Source: Sutterella sp. AM11-39 (GTDB taxonomy: Bacteria > Pseudomonadota > Gammaproteobacteria > Burkholderiales > Burkholderiaceae_F). Taken from it: 64,000 nt of DNA. The stretch is taken from positions 310,001 through 374,000 of the forward strand of contig NZ_QRLV01000001.1 in NCBI RefSeq assembly GCF_003472385.1, read 5' to 3'. This document shows positions 38,170 to 47,230 of this stretch, piece by piece. Made by a program: the position numbers and the translations under genes. Under the pieces are notes generated by a model, which saw only the letters and a program-made list of their open reading frames with translations, was not told the origin of the DNA and ran no database searches. The first letter of the stretch is position 1; the number at the start of each line of letters is the position of its first letter.

Positions 38170-38205
38170 AAAAAAGTGCGTGGGCGCTGCGACACGCTCA
38201 CGCAC
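38170..38205 (-). terminator. Terminator between fdhI and fdhE
   Basis: The minus strand reads gtgcgtg ... cacgcac (7-bp stem, 16-base loop) followed directly by TTTTTT. It lies 43 bases after the fdhI stop, within an otherwise co-directional formate dehydrogenase cluster, and could lower fdhE-fdhD expression relative to fdhABI. Confidence 0.75.
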
Positions 38206-38247
38206 AGTCTTGTGGCGGATTATGCGGCAAAAACGATGGTTTTGCGC

Positions 38248-38976
38248 TTACTTTCCGCCTTTTTTGTCGGGCTCTTCGGTGACATTCTTGCCGAGCGCAA
38301 GCTCTTCATTGGCCCAATAGCCCCAGTGATAGGCGGCGTCGGACTCGGAAACCTTGCCATCGCCGAACATCAGACGGATCGTGCCGCGATAGGGCTGGAA
38401 GATACCCGCGCCGAGGTAAATGTGTGCGATGCCCACGAACACCGTCAGGAAAAAGAAGATGTCGTGCACAAGTTTGGCAACGAGAACCGTTTCGGGTGCA
38501 AAGTCAACCTTGCCGGAGCCGTCAGGCAAGAGTCCCGTGTTAAGCCACAAGATCATGCCGGAGACAGCCATGAAGACACCGAAGATCACAAGCGCGCCGT
38601 CAGCCAGACGCTGCGCTGACTTCACGTGGTGCTGCGGCGGCATATGCACTTTGGAAGGTGCAAAGAGGTACAGCGGGAACTTCACGGCCCAGGCCACGTC
38701 GTCCTTGTCCCACTTGCCGAAGATGTCTTCCTTGAAAAGATGCACGAAACCCTTGGGGCTCTTGAGAATGGCAAAGAGCGGCACCAGGATGAAGGGTACG
38801 GCGAGCACACGGTGCAGCATACGCATGGCGTACGTGAAGTCGCCGCCCATGATGCCGCCGCCGAGCGAGGGCACGAACACAAACAAACCGGTGAACGCAA
38901 GCAGGATGCAGGCGATCGCAGCCACCCCGTGCGTGACACGAGTCAAAAGCGAATGACGCTGAATGTAGCGGGTCAT
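38248..38976 (-). CDS. fdhI: Formate dehydrogenase cytochrome b556 (gamma) subunit
   Basis: The membrane subunit that carries diheme b and passes electrons from FdhB to quinone. It begins RYIQRHSLLTRVTHGVAAIACILLAF with the heme His in VTHG, and has four hydrophobic helices with further His residues (MLHRVLAV, KLVHDIFFFL, FVGIAHIYLG). It has 242 residues. AGGAGT lies 10 bases before the ATG. It is third in fdhABI. The presence of this subunit, a Tat signal on FdhA and a membrane anchor on FdhB places the active site in the periplasm. Confidence 0.93.
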   Translation of the reverse strand: MTRYIQRHSLLTRVTHGVAAIACILLAFTGLFVFVPSLGGGIMGGDFTYAMRMLHRVLAVPFILVPLFAILKSPKGFVHLFKEDIFGKWDKDDVAWAVKFPLYLFAPSKVHMPPQHHVKSAQRLADGALVIFGVFMAVSGMILWLNTGLLPDGSGKVDFAPETVLVAKLVHDIFFFLTVFVGIAHIYLGAGIFQPYRGTIRLMFGDGKVSESDAAYHWGYWANEELALGKNVTEEPDKKGGK

Positions 38977-38997
38977 GTTCTTTACTCCTAGTGGGAT

Positions 38998-39885
38998 CTA
39001 TTGAGAGTCGCGCTTGAGAGCCGCCACTTCGCGATCGGCCTTTTCGCGCTGCTCCGGCGTCCAGTGCTTCTTGGCTTCTTCGATCGTCATTTCTTCTCGA
39101 CGATAGCCGCGTGCGGCAACCAGAGAAACAGCCAGACCGGCGACCACCGCGGCGGTACCCACGGCCGTGACCGTGCGCATTGCCGTTCCCATGGTGATCA
39201 CGTCTTTCTTCACGGGGTTGGTCGGCAAGCCGTAGGCTTCATGCCCGTGCTTGCAGACGGTAAGGGTGTGCAGACCGCCCATTTCGTTGACACCGTAGAG
39301 TTCGGCCTTTTCAAAACCCTTCTTCTTGAGGAATTCGACACGCTTGAGACCCTTTTCGATCATTTCCTCGCGCGGTCCGAAGCAAAGCGCCTCGGGCTGG
39401 CAGGTCTTGACGCAAGCCGGGATGCCGCCCTCTTCGAGACGATCCAGACACAGCGTGCACTTGTCGATGCGCTTGTCCGTCGGACGAAAACGCGGCACGT
39501 CAAAGGGACAAGCCGACTGGCAATAAGTGCAGCCGTTGCACTTGTCGGTATCAAACGCCACCACGCCCTTGTCGGTCTTGTAGAGCGCGCCCGACGAGCA
39601 GATTTCCACACAAGCGGCGTCCGTGCAGTGGAAGCACGAGCGGCGGCCGATGGCGAAATTCAAGGGCTGAAACTTGTTGCCGGATTCATGTTCGGCAAAC
39701 GTCATGATCAGACGCGTGTCGCCGTTCAAATCCGCAGGCGACTGGTAGCTGCCGGTAAACGGAACCGAGTTGAGTCCCGTGGGAGCGGGCAGTCCGTTCC
39801 ATTGCTTGCAGGCCACCTGACAACCCTTGCAGCCCGTGCAGTGCGAAGCGTCAAACAAGATGGCGACTTCTTTACTCTTAGCCAT
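38998..39885 (-). CDS. fdhB: Formate dehydrogenase iron-sulfur (beta) subunit
   Basis: It relays electrons through four [4Fe-4S] clusters. Cysteine clusters are CTGCKGCQVAC (residues 16-26), CFHCTDAACVEIC, CNGCTYCQSAC and CTLCLDRLEEGG-IPACVKTC. A transmembrane helix near residues 240-262 (VGTAAVVAGLAVSLVAARGY) anchors it, as in FdnH. It has 295 residues. AAGGAG precedes the ATG. It lies 22 bp after fdhA. Confidence 0.95.
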   Translation of the reverse strand: MAKSKEVAILFDASHCTGCKGCQVACKQWNGLPAPTGLNSVPFTGSYQSPADLNGDTRLIMTFAEHESGNKFQPLNFAIGRRSCFHCTDAACVEICSSGALYKTDKGVVAFDTDKCNGCTYCQSACPFDVPRFRPTDKRIDKCTLCLDRLEEGGIPACVKTCQPEALCFGPREEMIEKGLKRVEFLKKKGFEKAELYGVNEMGGLHTLTVCKHGHEAYGLPTNPVKKDVITMGTAMRTVTAVGTAAVVAGLAVSLVAARGYRREEMTIEEAKKHWTPEQREKADREVAALKRDSQ

Positions 39886-39907
39886 TATTTTCTCCTTGTC
39901 TCACGGG

Positions 39908-42900
39908 TCAGGCGACGGGTTCCAGATTCACCAGGAACGCCTTGTATTCCGGAATCCACGAATTCGGATCGCCGACGTTGGGGGTAAGGTCGTTGACATT
40001 GTCACCGGTAGCAAACTTCGTCGCCCACGAGAAGTGGTGCGGCATGCCCACAACGTGCGTCACCTTGCCGTCGATCATCATCGGCTTCATGCGCTTGGTT
40101 ACCATGGCAGCAACCTTCACGTCGCCGCGGTTGTTCCATACGCGTACCATCTGACCGTTCTGGATACCCTTTTCCTTGGCGAGCTCTTCGCTGATTTCGA
40201 TGAAGTTGCACGGAATCAGTTCATTGAGCCACGGGATATTTCTCGTCTGCGTGCCGCTCTGCCAGTGTTCGACCACAGAGTAGGTCGTCACCACGTACGG
40301 ATAATCCTTGGCATTGCCTCGCTTGACGGAGGGATCTTTGGTAAAGAGCGCGCACGGGTTGCCTCCCGCGCCGTTGAGAAGATTCTTCACCGGCGTTTCA
40401 TGCGGTTCGAAATGTTCAGGCAACGGACCGTCTCCCATCGGATAGGCAAAGAGTCGGGCCTGCTGTTCCCACGTCATGAAGAACGCGTTGCGATCGGGCG
40501 GAGCGGCTGTCACGAAGTCACCCACGTCGTTTTGCAACCACTTGCCGTCCTTCCATTCGACGAGCACGCGATCGGGATTCCACGGTTTGCCGTTTTCGTC
40601 GGCCGAAGCGCGGTTGTAGAGAATGCGGCGGTTGGCGGGCCACGCAAACGACCACTGTGGGAAGAGACCGAGCCCCGTCGGATCGTCCTTGCTGCGGCGC
40701 GTCATTGGCTGCTTCATCGGATCCATCTTGGTGGCTTCATTGTTGTAGTAGCCCGAGAAAATCCAGATGCCGCAGGCGGTGCTGCCGTCAGCCTGAAGCG
40801 AACCGTAGCTCGGAATCAGCTTGCGGGTCTTGACGTCGTAGCCGTTCATCGCCCAGCACAGCGCACGGATGTCTGGCTTGCCGTCGATCGTGTAATCCAT
40901 GTTGGTCTTGAGGATCTGATCGGGACAGGCTCCGCCTTCCTTTTCATACAGCGCACGGATTTCGCGCCACAGCAGCAACAGCTGATCGAAGTCAGGCTTG
41001 GCCTCTCCGGGCGGCTCGACGGATTTCTCTCGCCACTGGATCCAGCGGCCGGAGTTGTTGATCGAACCCGTCTTTTCATAGATCAGCGCAGCGGGCAGGA
41101 AATAGCACTCGGTCTTCACTTCTTCGGGCTTCATGTCGGGAGCGCGCCAGAAATCAGCCGTTTCCGTAAAGAACCAGTCGGTCACCACAAGCCAGTCGAG
41201 CTTGGCCATGGAATTGCGGGCGTGCTTGGCGTTGGGCGTGGAGTGCGCCGGATTCATGCCCCAGCAGAAGTAGCCCTTGATTCTCTCGTCGCGCATCTGA
41301 TTGAACGTCATGATGGTCGAGTAGTGCGCATAGTCATAGCGCGGGCTGATCTTGGGCAGCAGGTCGTAGCAATAGTCGTTTTCGACCGTTGCATTGTCGC
41401 CGAACCATTCCTTTAAGGCCGAGACCCAGAACTTGGGCTTGTTGCTGTAGTAACCGGCGGCATACGTTTCCACCGACAGGTAGTCGGCAAGCGTCGGGTG
41501 GCTCTTGCCCGTAGGCCAGGAGAGGTAACCCGGAGCCTGATGCACGGAAGCACCCACGTCGGTCGAGCCCTGCACGTTGGGTTCGCCGCGCAGCGCGTTG
41601 ATGCCGCCGCCGGCGATGCCGACGTTGCCCAACAAAAGCTGCACGACACACATGATGCGGCAGTTCTGAGAGCCGTAGGTGTGCTGCGTCTGGCCGAGCG
41701 CGTAAAGGATCGAACCGGCCTTGTCAGGACGGCCCGTTGCGGCATAGGTCTGCCAGATCTTAAGAAGCACGTCATGGTCCATGCCAGTGATGCGTTCGAC
41801 CATTTCGGGCGTATAGCGGGCGTAGTGAGCCTTCATGACGTTCAAAACGCAGCGTGGATCCTGCAGCGTTTCATCGCGCTTGAGCACCTTGAGAGCCGGC
41901 GTCTTGAATTTCGGCGTACCCGGCTTATTGACCCAAGCAAAGGCCGTGCCTTCGGCCGTGTTCCACAGCTGCTTCTTGTCAGAGTCGTAACCCCAGGATT
42001 CGTTGTCGTACTTTTGCTTCACCGGATCCCAGCCCGAGAAGAGACCCGTATCGGGATCGAACTTGTAGTCGTCGCGAAGCAGGCAGGCAGCGTTCGTGTA
42101 GCTGAGGATATAGTCCTTGTGATAGAGCTCGTTTTGCAGGATGTAGTTGATCATCCCGCCGAAAAACGCAATGTCGGTGCCCGGACGCAACCGACCATAG
42201 ATGTCGGCCTGGGCCGCCGAACGAGAATAACGCGGATCGACCACGATCCAGGTGGCACCGCGGTCCTGTGCGCGTTCCACCCAACGCGAACTCAGCGGGT
42301 GGTTTTCGACATTGTTGGAGCCGATCGTCAGAATGACGTCGGAGTTGGCGAAATCGCACCAGTGGCTCGTCATGGAACCGCGGCCGAAACTCGGAGCGAG
42401 GCCCGCAACGGTCGAGGAGTGACACACGCGCGTCTGGTTGTCAATCGCAACGATGCCGAGCGAACGGGCGAACTTCTGAACGAGCCAACCTTCCTCGTTG
42501 TTGAGCTGGGCAGCACCCAGACTTGCGATGCCGTCGCAGCGGTTGACCGTCACGCCGTCTTCGGTTTCCACGAAGCTCGCATCACGGGTCTTTTTAACAT
42601 GACGAGCGATTTCCTTAGCAGCCTGATCCCACGAAATGCGTTCCCACTTCGTCGAGCCAGGACGGCGCACCATAGGATAGATCACGCGGTCGGGATGAGC
42701 AGACACCGTACGATCGGGATTGACGATATTGCGAAGGCCCCACATGGCGGCGCCCTTCGGGCACAGACCGCCGAGGTTGACCGGATGATCCGGATCGCCT
42801 TCGAGATTGATGAGTTCGCCGTTGCGCGACGAGCAAATCGTGCCGCAGCCGCCGGAGCAGTAGCAGCAGATGTTCGTGACTTCCTTGACGCTTTCAAGCT

Positions 42901-43021
42901 TGTAAGGCTTTTTCAGACAGTCGGCTTCGGCTCGTGCTGAGCCGGAAGCAAAGGCGACAGCGCTGCCGCTTCCAGCAGCCAGAAGAGATCGCTTGAAAAA
43001 ACTTCTGCGGGATAGTTCCAT
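39908..43021 (-). CDS. fdhA: Formate dehydrogenase catalytic (alpha) subunit, cysteine type
   Basis: The molybdo- or tungsto-bis-MGD subunit that oxidises formate. A Tat signal (SRRSFFKRS, residues 4-12, cleavage near ARAEA) exports it. The [4Fe-4S] ligands are C52, C55, C59 and C87. The metal ligand is C200 followed by H201 in NQTRVCHSSTV, where E. coli FdnG has selenocysteine, so no UGA recoding is needed. At 1037 residues it is the size of FdnG/FdoG. GAGGA-type sequence CTAGGAG lies upstream. Two long plus-strand frames opposite it are antisense shadows. A ModE-like palindrome lies 228 bp upstream. Confidence 0.96.
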   Translation of the reverse strand: MELSRRSFFKRSLLAAGSGSAVAFASGSARAEADCLKKPYKLESVKEVTNICCYCSGGCGTICSSRNGELINLEGDPDHPVNLGGLCPKGAAMWGLRNIVNPDRTVSAHPDRVIYPMVRRPGSTKWERISWDQAAKEIARHVKKTRDASFVETEDGVTVNRCDGIASLGAAQLNNEEGWLVQKFARSLGIVAIDNQTRVCHSSTVAGLAPSFGRGSMTSHWCDFANSDVILTIGSNNVENHPLSSRWVERAQDRGATWIVVDPRYSRSAAQADIYGRLRPGTDIAFFGGMINYILQNELYHKDYILSYTNAACLLRDDYKFDPDTGLFSGWDPVKQKYDNESWGYDSDKKQLWNTAEGTAFAWVNKPGTPKFKTPALKVLKRDETLQDPRCVLNVMKAHYARYTPEMVERITGMDHDVLLKIWQTYAATGRPDKAGSILYALGQTQHTYGSQNCRIMCVVQLLLGNVGIAGGGINALRGEPNVQGSTDVGASVHQAPGYLSWPTGKSHPTLADYLSVETYAAGYYSNKPKFWVSALKEWFGDNATVENDYCYDLLPKISPRYDYAHYSTIMTFNQMRDERIKGYFCWGMNPAHSTPNAKHARNSMAKLDWLVVTDWFFTETADFWRAPDMKPEEVKTECYFLPAALIYEKTGSINNSGRWIQWREKSVEPPGEAKPDFDQLLLLWREIRALYEKEGGACPDQILKTNMDYTIDGKPDIRALCWAMNGYDVKTRKLIPSYGSLQADGSTACGIWIFSGYYNNEATKMDPMKQPMTRRSKDDPTGLGLFPQWSFAWPANRRILYNRASADENGKPWNPDRVLVEWKDGKWLQNDVGDFVTAAPPDRNAFFMTWEQQARLFAYPMGDGPLPEHFEPHETPVKNLLNGAGGNPCALFTKDPSVKRGNAKDYPYVVTTYSVVEHWQSGTQTRNIPWLNELIPCNFIEISEELAKEKGIQNGQMVRVWNNRGDVKVAAMVTKRMKPMMIDGKVTHVVGMPHHFSWATKFATGDNVNDLTPNVGDPNSWIPEYKAFLVNLEPVA

Positions 43022-43596
43022 TGGGTTCTCCTAGTCTCGGTCTGCTGTCTGCGAACTGCCCCGAATCGTTGCTCTCGTCAATGCGCAACGCTGGGCGCAC
43101 GTGCTGAATCAGTCTCATGCAGCAGATGGCCGAAAATTTATGACCCGAGCTGATTGTCTTTCTGCAAATTGCACGGGTTGCCCGTGAGTTTCTCGAACTC
43201 CGCCCATAGCGTCAATTCTCCGAAAGGCGAGCCAACTGATGCATTTTTCGTTATTACTTAAAGTAAATAACGATTGTTTTCTACCCTGCTCTACCTCTGT
43301 CGACTCCCGCGCTATGCCGCATTCATCAAGCCTCAGCGCTATTTCACCGAACAGTTCTTCTCGGAACTCGCCCACCGTTGGTAGTAGTTCTTTGCGTCAC
43401 GTTTTCCCTCTCAACGGATAGGATCGCAACGTTGCGTAAGCCTGCAGAACTACTTCGAATGCGTTTGCAAAAGCGGCCTATTTGACCGGCAGGCCAAGCT
43501 TGAATTCCTGCCGCGCGGTAAACTTCGCACCTGTTGTTTCTTTCGCGGCCGGACTTCCCCGTGTCCGCATTACTTTCAATAGGATTGAAAACTCTC
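43022..43596. other. 575-bp divergent intergenic region between fdhA and trpS
   Basis: I see no convincing gene; short frames here have no family features. It holds the fdhA leader and the trpS promoter. Notable elements are the ModE-like palindrome at 43249-43272, a perfect 12-base palindrome cgcaacgttgcg at 43425-43436, and the spaced repeat gagtt-tctcg-aactc at 43186-43200. I did not find a sigma-54 -24/-12 element or an FNR half-site pair. Confidence 0.6.
43249..43272. promoter_or_regulatory. ModE-like operator upstream of fdhA
   Basis: CGTTAT-N12-ATAACG, with the spacer tacttaaagtaa itself palindromic. These half-sites and spacing are those I recall for the E. coli modA operator bound by molybdate-loaded ModE. 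It lies 228-251 bases upstream of the molybdo-enzyme gene fdhA, and a near-copy precedes the molbindin gene. No modE gene is in the window. Confidence 0.6.
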
Positions 43597-44922
43597 ATGC
43601 GAGTCTTAACCGGCATCAACACCACGGGCACGCTTCACCTCGGAAACTACTGCGGTGCCATACGCCCCTGCGTGCAGGCTTCCAAACGCGACGACGTGGA
43701 AAGCTTCTTTTTCATGGCCGACTTGCATGCGCTCATCAAATGTCACGATCCCGACCGCATTGAAAAGAGCCGCATGCAGATTGCGGCAAGCTGGCTTGCC
43801 TGCGGCCTCGACCCCGAACGCGTGACGTTCTACCGTCAAAGCGACATCCCCGAAATTCCGCTGCTCAATTGGATGTTGAACTGCGTGTGCTCCAAGGGGC
43901 TCATGAACCGTGCGCACGCCTACAAGGCTTTCCTGGAAGCCAATCAGGACGCGGGCGAAGACCCCGACGCCGGCGTGTCCATGGGTCTTTTCTGCTACCC
44001 GGTTCTGATGGCCGCCGACATTCTGATGTTCAACGCCGACCGCGTCCCAGTGGGACGCGATCAGATTCAACACCTGGAAATGGCCCGCGATATGGCCACG
44101 CGCTTTAACAACATGTACGGCCGAGGCAAGGAATTCTTCGTGCTGCCCTTCGAGCAGATCGATGAAAACGTCGAAATTCTCCCGGGCCTCGACGGCCGCA
44201 AGATGAGTAAGAGCTACAACAACGTCATTCCGCTCTTTGATGGCGGCGAAAAGGCGCTGCGCGAAGCGATCGGCCGCATCGTCACCGACAGCAAGCTGCC
44301 CGGCGAACCAAAGGATCCGCAAAGCACGTCGCTCACGCGCATCTACGAAGCCTTTGCCACGCGCGAAGAGTACGACGCTTTCTGTCAGGAACTGCGCGAC
44401 GGTCTGGGCTGGGGCGAAGCCAAGAAAAAGCTCATCGACAAGATCAACGGCGAAATCGGTCCGATGCGCGAAAAGTACGAATACTACGTTTCGCACCCGG
44501 CCGAACTCGAAGCCATTTTGCTGGCGGGCGCTGCCAAGGCTCGCAAGATTGCCTCGCCCTTTATCGAAGAGCTTCGCCACGCCGTGGGGCTTCGCAGCTT
44601 CACGATGTTGCGCAACGAAGAAGCCAAGGCCGAAGTGAAAACCACCGCCAAACCGCTCGGCGTGGTCAAACAATACCGCGAAACCGACGGTCTCTTTTAC
44701 TTCAAGATCACTGAAGGCGCCGAAACGCTTCTGACCTCCGTCGGCTTTGAGAGCGGTCGCGACGCCGGCATGGCCGTGGGCAAACTCAAGGCTCAGGGAC
44801 TCGCCGACACCAACAACGTTGTGTTGTCTGCCGGCGTGACGATCGAACAGGTCAATGCCGTTCTGTCTGCCATGCGAGCGGCCGATGAGGAAAAGAAAAA
44901 GGCCAAGGCAGCCAAGAAGTAA
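43597..44922 (+). CDS. trpS: Tryptophanyl-tRNA synthetase with C-terminal extension
   Basis: A class I synthetase charging tRNA-Trp. The HIGH-like motif is TLHLGNY (residues 12-18) and the KMSKS motif is [10 protein letters not shown] (about 194-203). From the ATG at 43597 it has 441 residues, about 100 more than E. coli TrpRS. The added C-terminal part includes [21 protein letters not shown] and [16 protein letters not shown], resembling a DUF1508/YegP-like module, then a Lys-rich tail. Similar extensions occur in betaproteobacteria. The gene is monocistronic, ending at a hairpin. Confidence 0.94.
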   Translation: MRVLTGINTTGTLHLGNYCGAIRPCVQASKRDDVESFFFMADLHALIKCHDPDRIEKSRMQIAASWLACGLDPERVTFYRQSDIPEIPLLNWMLNCVCSKGLMNRAHAYKAFLEANQDAGEDPDAGVSMGLFCYPVLMAADILMFNADRVPVGRDQIQHLEMARDMATRFNNMYGRGKEFFVLPFEQIDENVEILPGLDGRKMSKSYNNVIPLFDGGEKALREAIGRIVTDSKLPGEPKDPQSTSLTRIYEAFATREEYDAFCQELRDGLGWGEAKKKLIDKINGEIGPMREKYEYYVSHPAELEAILLAGAAKARKIASPFIEELRHAVGLRSFTMLRNEEAKAEVKTTAKPLGVVKQYRETDGLFYFKITEGAETLLTSVGFESGRDAGMAVGKLKAQGLADTNNVVLSAGVTIEQVNAVLSAMRAADEEKKKAKAAKK

Positions 44923-44939
44923 GACATTCAGGCAAAAAA

Positions 44940-44976
44940 GATCCTGCCCCTTGCTGCTGCAAGCCCCGGCAGGATC
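44940..44976 (-). terminator. Terminator for the molbindin gene
   Basis: gatcctgcc (44940-44948) pairs with ggcaggatc (44968-44976). On the minus strand it is followed by TTTTTTG, so it suits the minus-strand molbindin gene; on the plus strand no T-run follows. Confidence 0.6.
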
Positions 44977-45012
44977 ACGACCCAGGGAAAAACTTGTTTC
45001 CCGCAGTCTGCA

Positions 45013-45037
45013 GGGCACTCCGTCGGAGTGCCCTTTT
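45013..45037 (+). terminator. Terminator for trpS
   Basis: gggcactcc-gtc-ggagtgccc (9-bp perfect stem, 3-base loop) followed by TTTT on the plus strand, 90 bases after the trpS stop and just short of the molbindin stop. Confidence 0.75.
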
Positions 45038-45044
45038 ACTTACC

Positions 45045-45257
45045 TCATTCAGCGACGGCAACCATCACGGACGAAGCCTTGATCACGGCGTAAGCTTCGC
45101 CGCCGACTTTAAGGCCCAGGCTCTGAGCAGAAGCCGTGGTGATCGAGGAAACGATCTTTTCCTTGGCTTCGGTTTCAATCGTCACTTCGGTGGTCACAGG
45201 ACCTTCCTTGATGGCGATGATGGTGCCCTTGAGGCAGTTGCGAGCGGAAATTTTCAT
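45045..45257 (-). CDS. mop: Molbindin (Mop/TOBE-domain molybdate-binding protein)
   Basis: A 70-residue single TOBE/Mop domain, which oligomerises to store molybdate or tungstate. MKISARNCLKGTI and VTIETEAKEKIVSSITTASAQSLGLKVG are typical (Mop motif: SARN at 4-7, SIT near 38-40, VGGEAYAVIKASSVMVA at the C-terminus). The start is fixed by AAGGAGTTACATC before the ATG at 45257; eight upstream codons are excluded. It lies 2 kb from the Mo formate dehydrogenase operon, and a ModE-like palindrome sits 101 bases upstream. Confidence 0.92.
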   Translation of the reverse strand: MKISARNCLKGTIIAIKEGPVTTEVTIETEAKEKIVSSITTASAQSLGLKVGGEAYAVIKASSVMVAVAE

Positions 45258-45357
45258 GATGTAACTCCTTAAAAAAATCAAGTTGAAAATTTCCAGCGAA
45301 GTTATATCGCATGTTTCTTTTCTCCGTCCTGACCGTCAGGATTGCATCATGCAGAAG

Positions 45358-45380
45358 CGTTATACCTTAAATGAATAACG
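45358..45380. promoter_or_regulatory. ModE-like operator upstream of the molbindin gene
   Basis: CGTTAT-N11-ATAACG with spacer accttaaatga. It has the same half-sites and a similar core (cttaaa) to the palindrome upstream of fdhA; the spacer is one base shorter. It lies 101-123 bases before the mop ATG and 40 bases past the cstA stop. Further GTTATAT at 45301-45307 may be a half-site. Confidence 0.55.
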
Positions 45381-45419
45381 AATGCAATACGCCGTCAGAC
45401 GGAGTTTGTATCGCAATGC

Positions 45420-47096
45420 TCAATTGCGTTTGACGATAGGCGCCGCATCCCTCAGTTTGAGCACGCAGTGGTACACCACCAAAAGCGCCAGCACAATAAG
45501 CGCTGCGGCCACGACGAACTGCAAACCATGAATCATCCAAACAAACGTGCCGTCCATCCAGGCACCGATGATGCGAATCACTGCCTGAACAAGTGCGGTC
45601 ATCGTCACGGCAAACATGATGGTCATGGGAGCGTAGAGCATCCAGCCCTTGCGCCCGGTGGACTTCAGGAACACCGCCAAACCCGTGAGCACCAAAGCCG
45701 AGAGCAGCTGGTTGGCAGAACCGAAGAGCGGCCAAACACTCATGTAACCGGCGATGCAAAGCGCGTAACCGGCCAAAAGTGTGAGGCACGTCGAAAATAC
45801 CGTGTTCGTAAAAAGCTTCTGTACGGCCGTCTTTTCCTTGCCGGGTTCAGGCATGAAAAGTTCCTGCAGTGACATACGGCCGATGCGAGCCACAGCGTCC
45901 ACCGAGGTGAGCGCCAAAGCCGAGACGCACATTGTGAGGATGCAGGCCGCGATCTGATGCGGCACGCCGAAGATTTCGGTCAGAAAAGCCGCCACAGACC
46001 CCGAGAAAGTCTGAAAAGGCGTACCCGACGGCAAAACGCCGTTCGAAGCCGCAGCGCAGACCACGATAAGCGAAACGACACCCAGCACCACCTCTACACA
46101 CATAGAGCCGTAGCCGACCAGACGCATGTCTTTTTCACTCGAAATCATCTTGGAGCTGGTACCGGAACTCACCAGCGAGTGAAAGCCCGAAACGGCGCCG
46201 CAGGCAATTGTCACGAAAAGAATCGGGAAAAGATCAAGCCCTTTGACGGTGAATCCGGCAAAAGCAGGCATGTTGAGCGTCGGATTCTGAATGCATACGC
46301 CGATTACGGCCGCAATAATCATGCCGATCAGAAGAAACATCGACAGATAGTCACGCGGTTGCTTCAAAAGCCACATCGGCATGACGGAAGCGGCAAAGAG
46401 GTAGGCAAACACCACGTAGCGCCACGTCACGGCGTCGGCGTAGACCGGGAAATAGATGCCCGCCGTCACCATGACGACCATGAGTACGATGCCCACGCCA
46501 AGCTGCACGCCGGAGCTCGGCTTACAGTACTTGAGATACAGCCCGAAGCCGACAGCCACGAACATATAGAGCAACGAAATCGAGGCAGCAGCCGCATTGG
46601 GCATGATCTGCGAGCCGTCTTTGGCAAAACCGTTGAAGGTATTGGCCACCATGTCACAGAAAGCAGCGATCACCAAAAGCGTGAAGAGCCAGCAGAAAAG
46701 CAAGAAGAGCTGACGGCCCGTGCGGCCCACGTAGGATTCAATGATCATGCCGACGGACTTGCCGCCGTTTTTGACGGACGCGTAAAGCGCCGTGAAGTCC
46801 TGGACGGCCCCGAAGAAGATACCGCCGACAATCATCCACAGCAGCGCGGGCGCCCAGCCGAACATCGCCGCAATGATGGGACCGGTCACGGGACCGGCAC
46901 CCGTAATTGACGTGAATTGGTGAGCAAACACCGTCCAGCGTGAAGCCGGCGAAAAGTCTTTGCCGTCGTTTTTCTCAACGGCCGGCGTCGGGCGGTTCGG
47001 ATCAATGCCCCACGTCTTTTCAAGCCAGCGCGCGTATCCGAAATAACCTACGGCCAACGCCACGATGGCAATCATCATGATTCCGAGTCCGGTCAT
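45420..47096 (-). CDS. cstA: CstA-family carbon starvation/pyruvate-peptide transporter
   Basis: A polytopic inner-membrane carrier with about 15-16 hydrophobic helices. The family signature HQFTSITGAGPVTGPIIAA lies near residues 59-77, and GFHSLVSSGTSSKMI near 300. It has 558 residues, shorter than E. coli CstA (701), so it belongs to the compact subgroup common in anaerobes. Characterised CstA/BtsT members import peptides or pyruvate; the substrate here is unknown. It diverges from aroD, with a shared 134-bp promoter region. Confidence 0.88.
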   Translation of the reverse strand: MTGLGIMMIAIVALAVGYFGYARWLEKTWGIDPNRPTPAVEKNDGKDFSPASRWTVFAHQFTSITGAGPVTGPIIAAMFGWAPALLWMIVGGIFFGAVQDFTALYASVKNGGKSVGMIIESYVGRTGRQLFLLFCWLFTLLVIAAFCDMVANTFNGFAKDGSQIMPNAAAASISLLYMFVAVGFGLYLKYCKPSSGVQLGVGIVLMVVMVTAGIYFPVYADAVTWRYVVFAYLFAASVMPMWLLKQPRDYLSMFLLIGMIIAAVIGVCIQNPTLNMPAFAGFTVKGLDLFPILFVTIACGAVSGFHSLVSSGTSSKMISSEKDMRLVGYGSMCVEVVLGVVSLIVVCAAASNGVLPSGTPFQTFSGSVAAFLTEIFGVPHQIAACILTMCVSALALTSVDAVARIGRMSLQELFMPEPGKEKTAVQKLFTNTVFSTCLTLLAGYALCIAGYMSVWPLFGSANQLLSALVLTGLAVFLKSTGRKGWMLYAPMTIMFAVTMTALVQAVIRIIGAWMDGTFVWMIHGLQFVVAAALIVLALLVVYHCVLKLRDAAPIVKRN

Positions 47097-47230
47097 GATT
47101 TACTCCCTAAACTCTGTTGTTATTTTCTTTGACACCTTTTTTCTGAAAGTTCCGGCGCCAAGCGCTTATCTTACGCCGAACAAAGAATTACACTTTGTCG
47201 CATCGTTCATATTCTTCTGAGGTTTTTCCC

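Noticed and set aside
39827..42940. Two long plus-strand frames opposite fdhA (529 and 480 codons)
   Set aside because: They lie wholly antisense to the clearly conserved fdhA/fdhB and have low-complexity His/Arg/Val-rich sequence without domains, as expected from codon bias.
43022..43248. Sigma-54 promoter or FNR box for fdhA
   Set aside because: No TGGCAC-N5-TTGC element and no TTGAT-N4-ATCAA pair was found on the coding strand.
43606..45018. 470-codon minus-strand frame opposite trpS
   Set aside because: Antisense shadow of trpS that also runs through its terminators.
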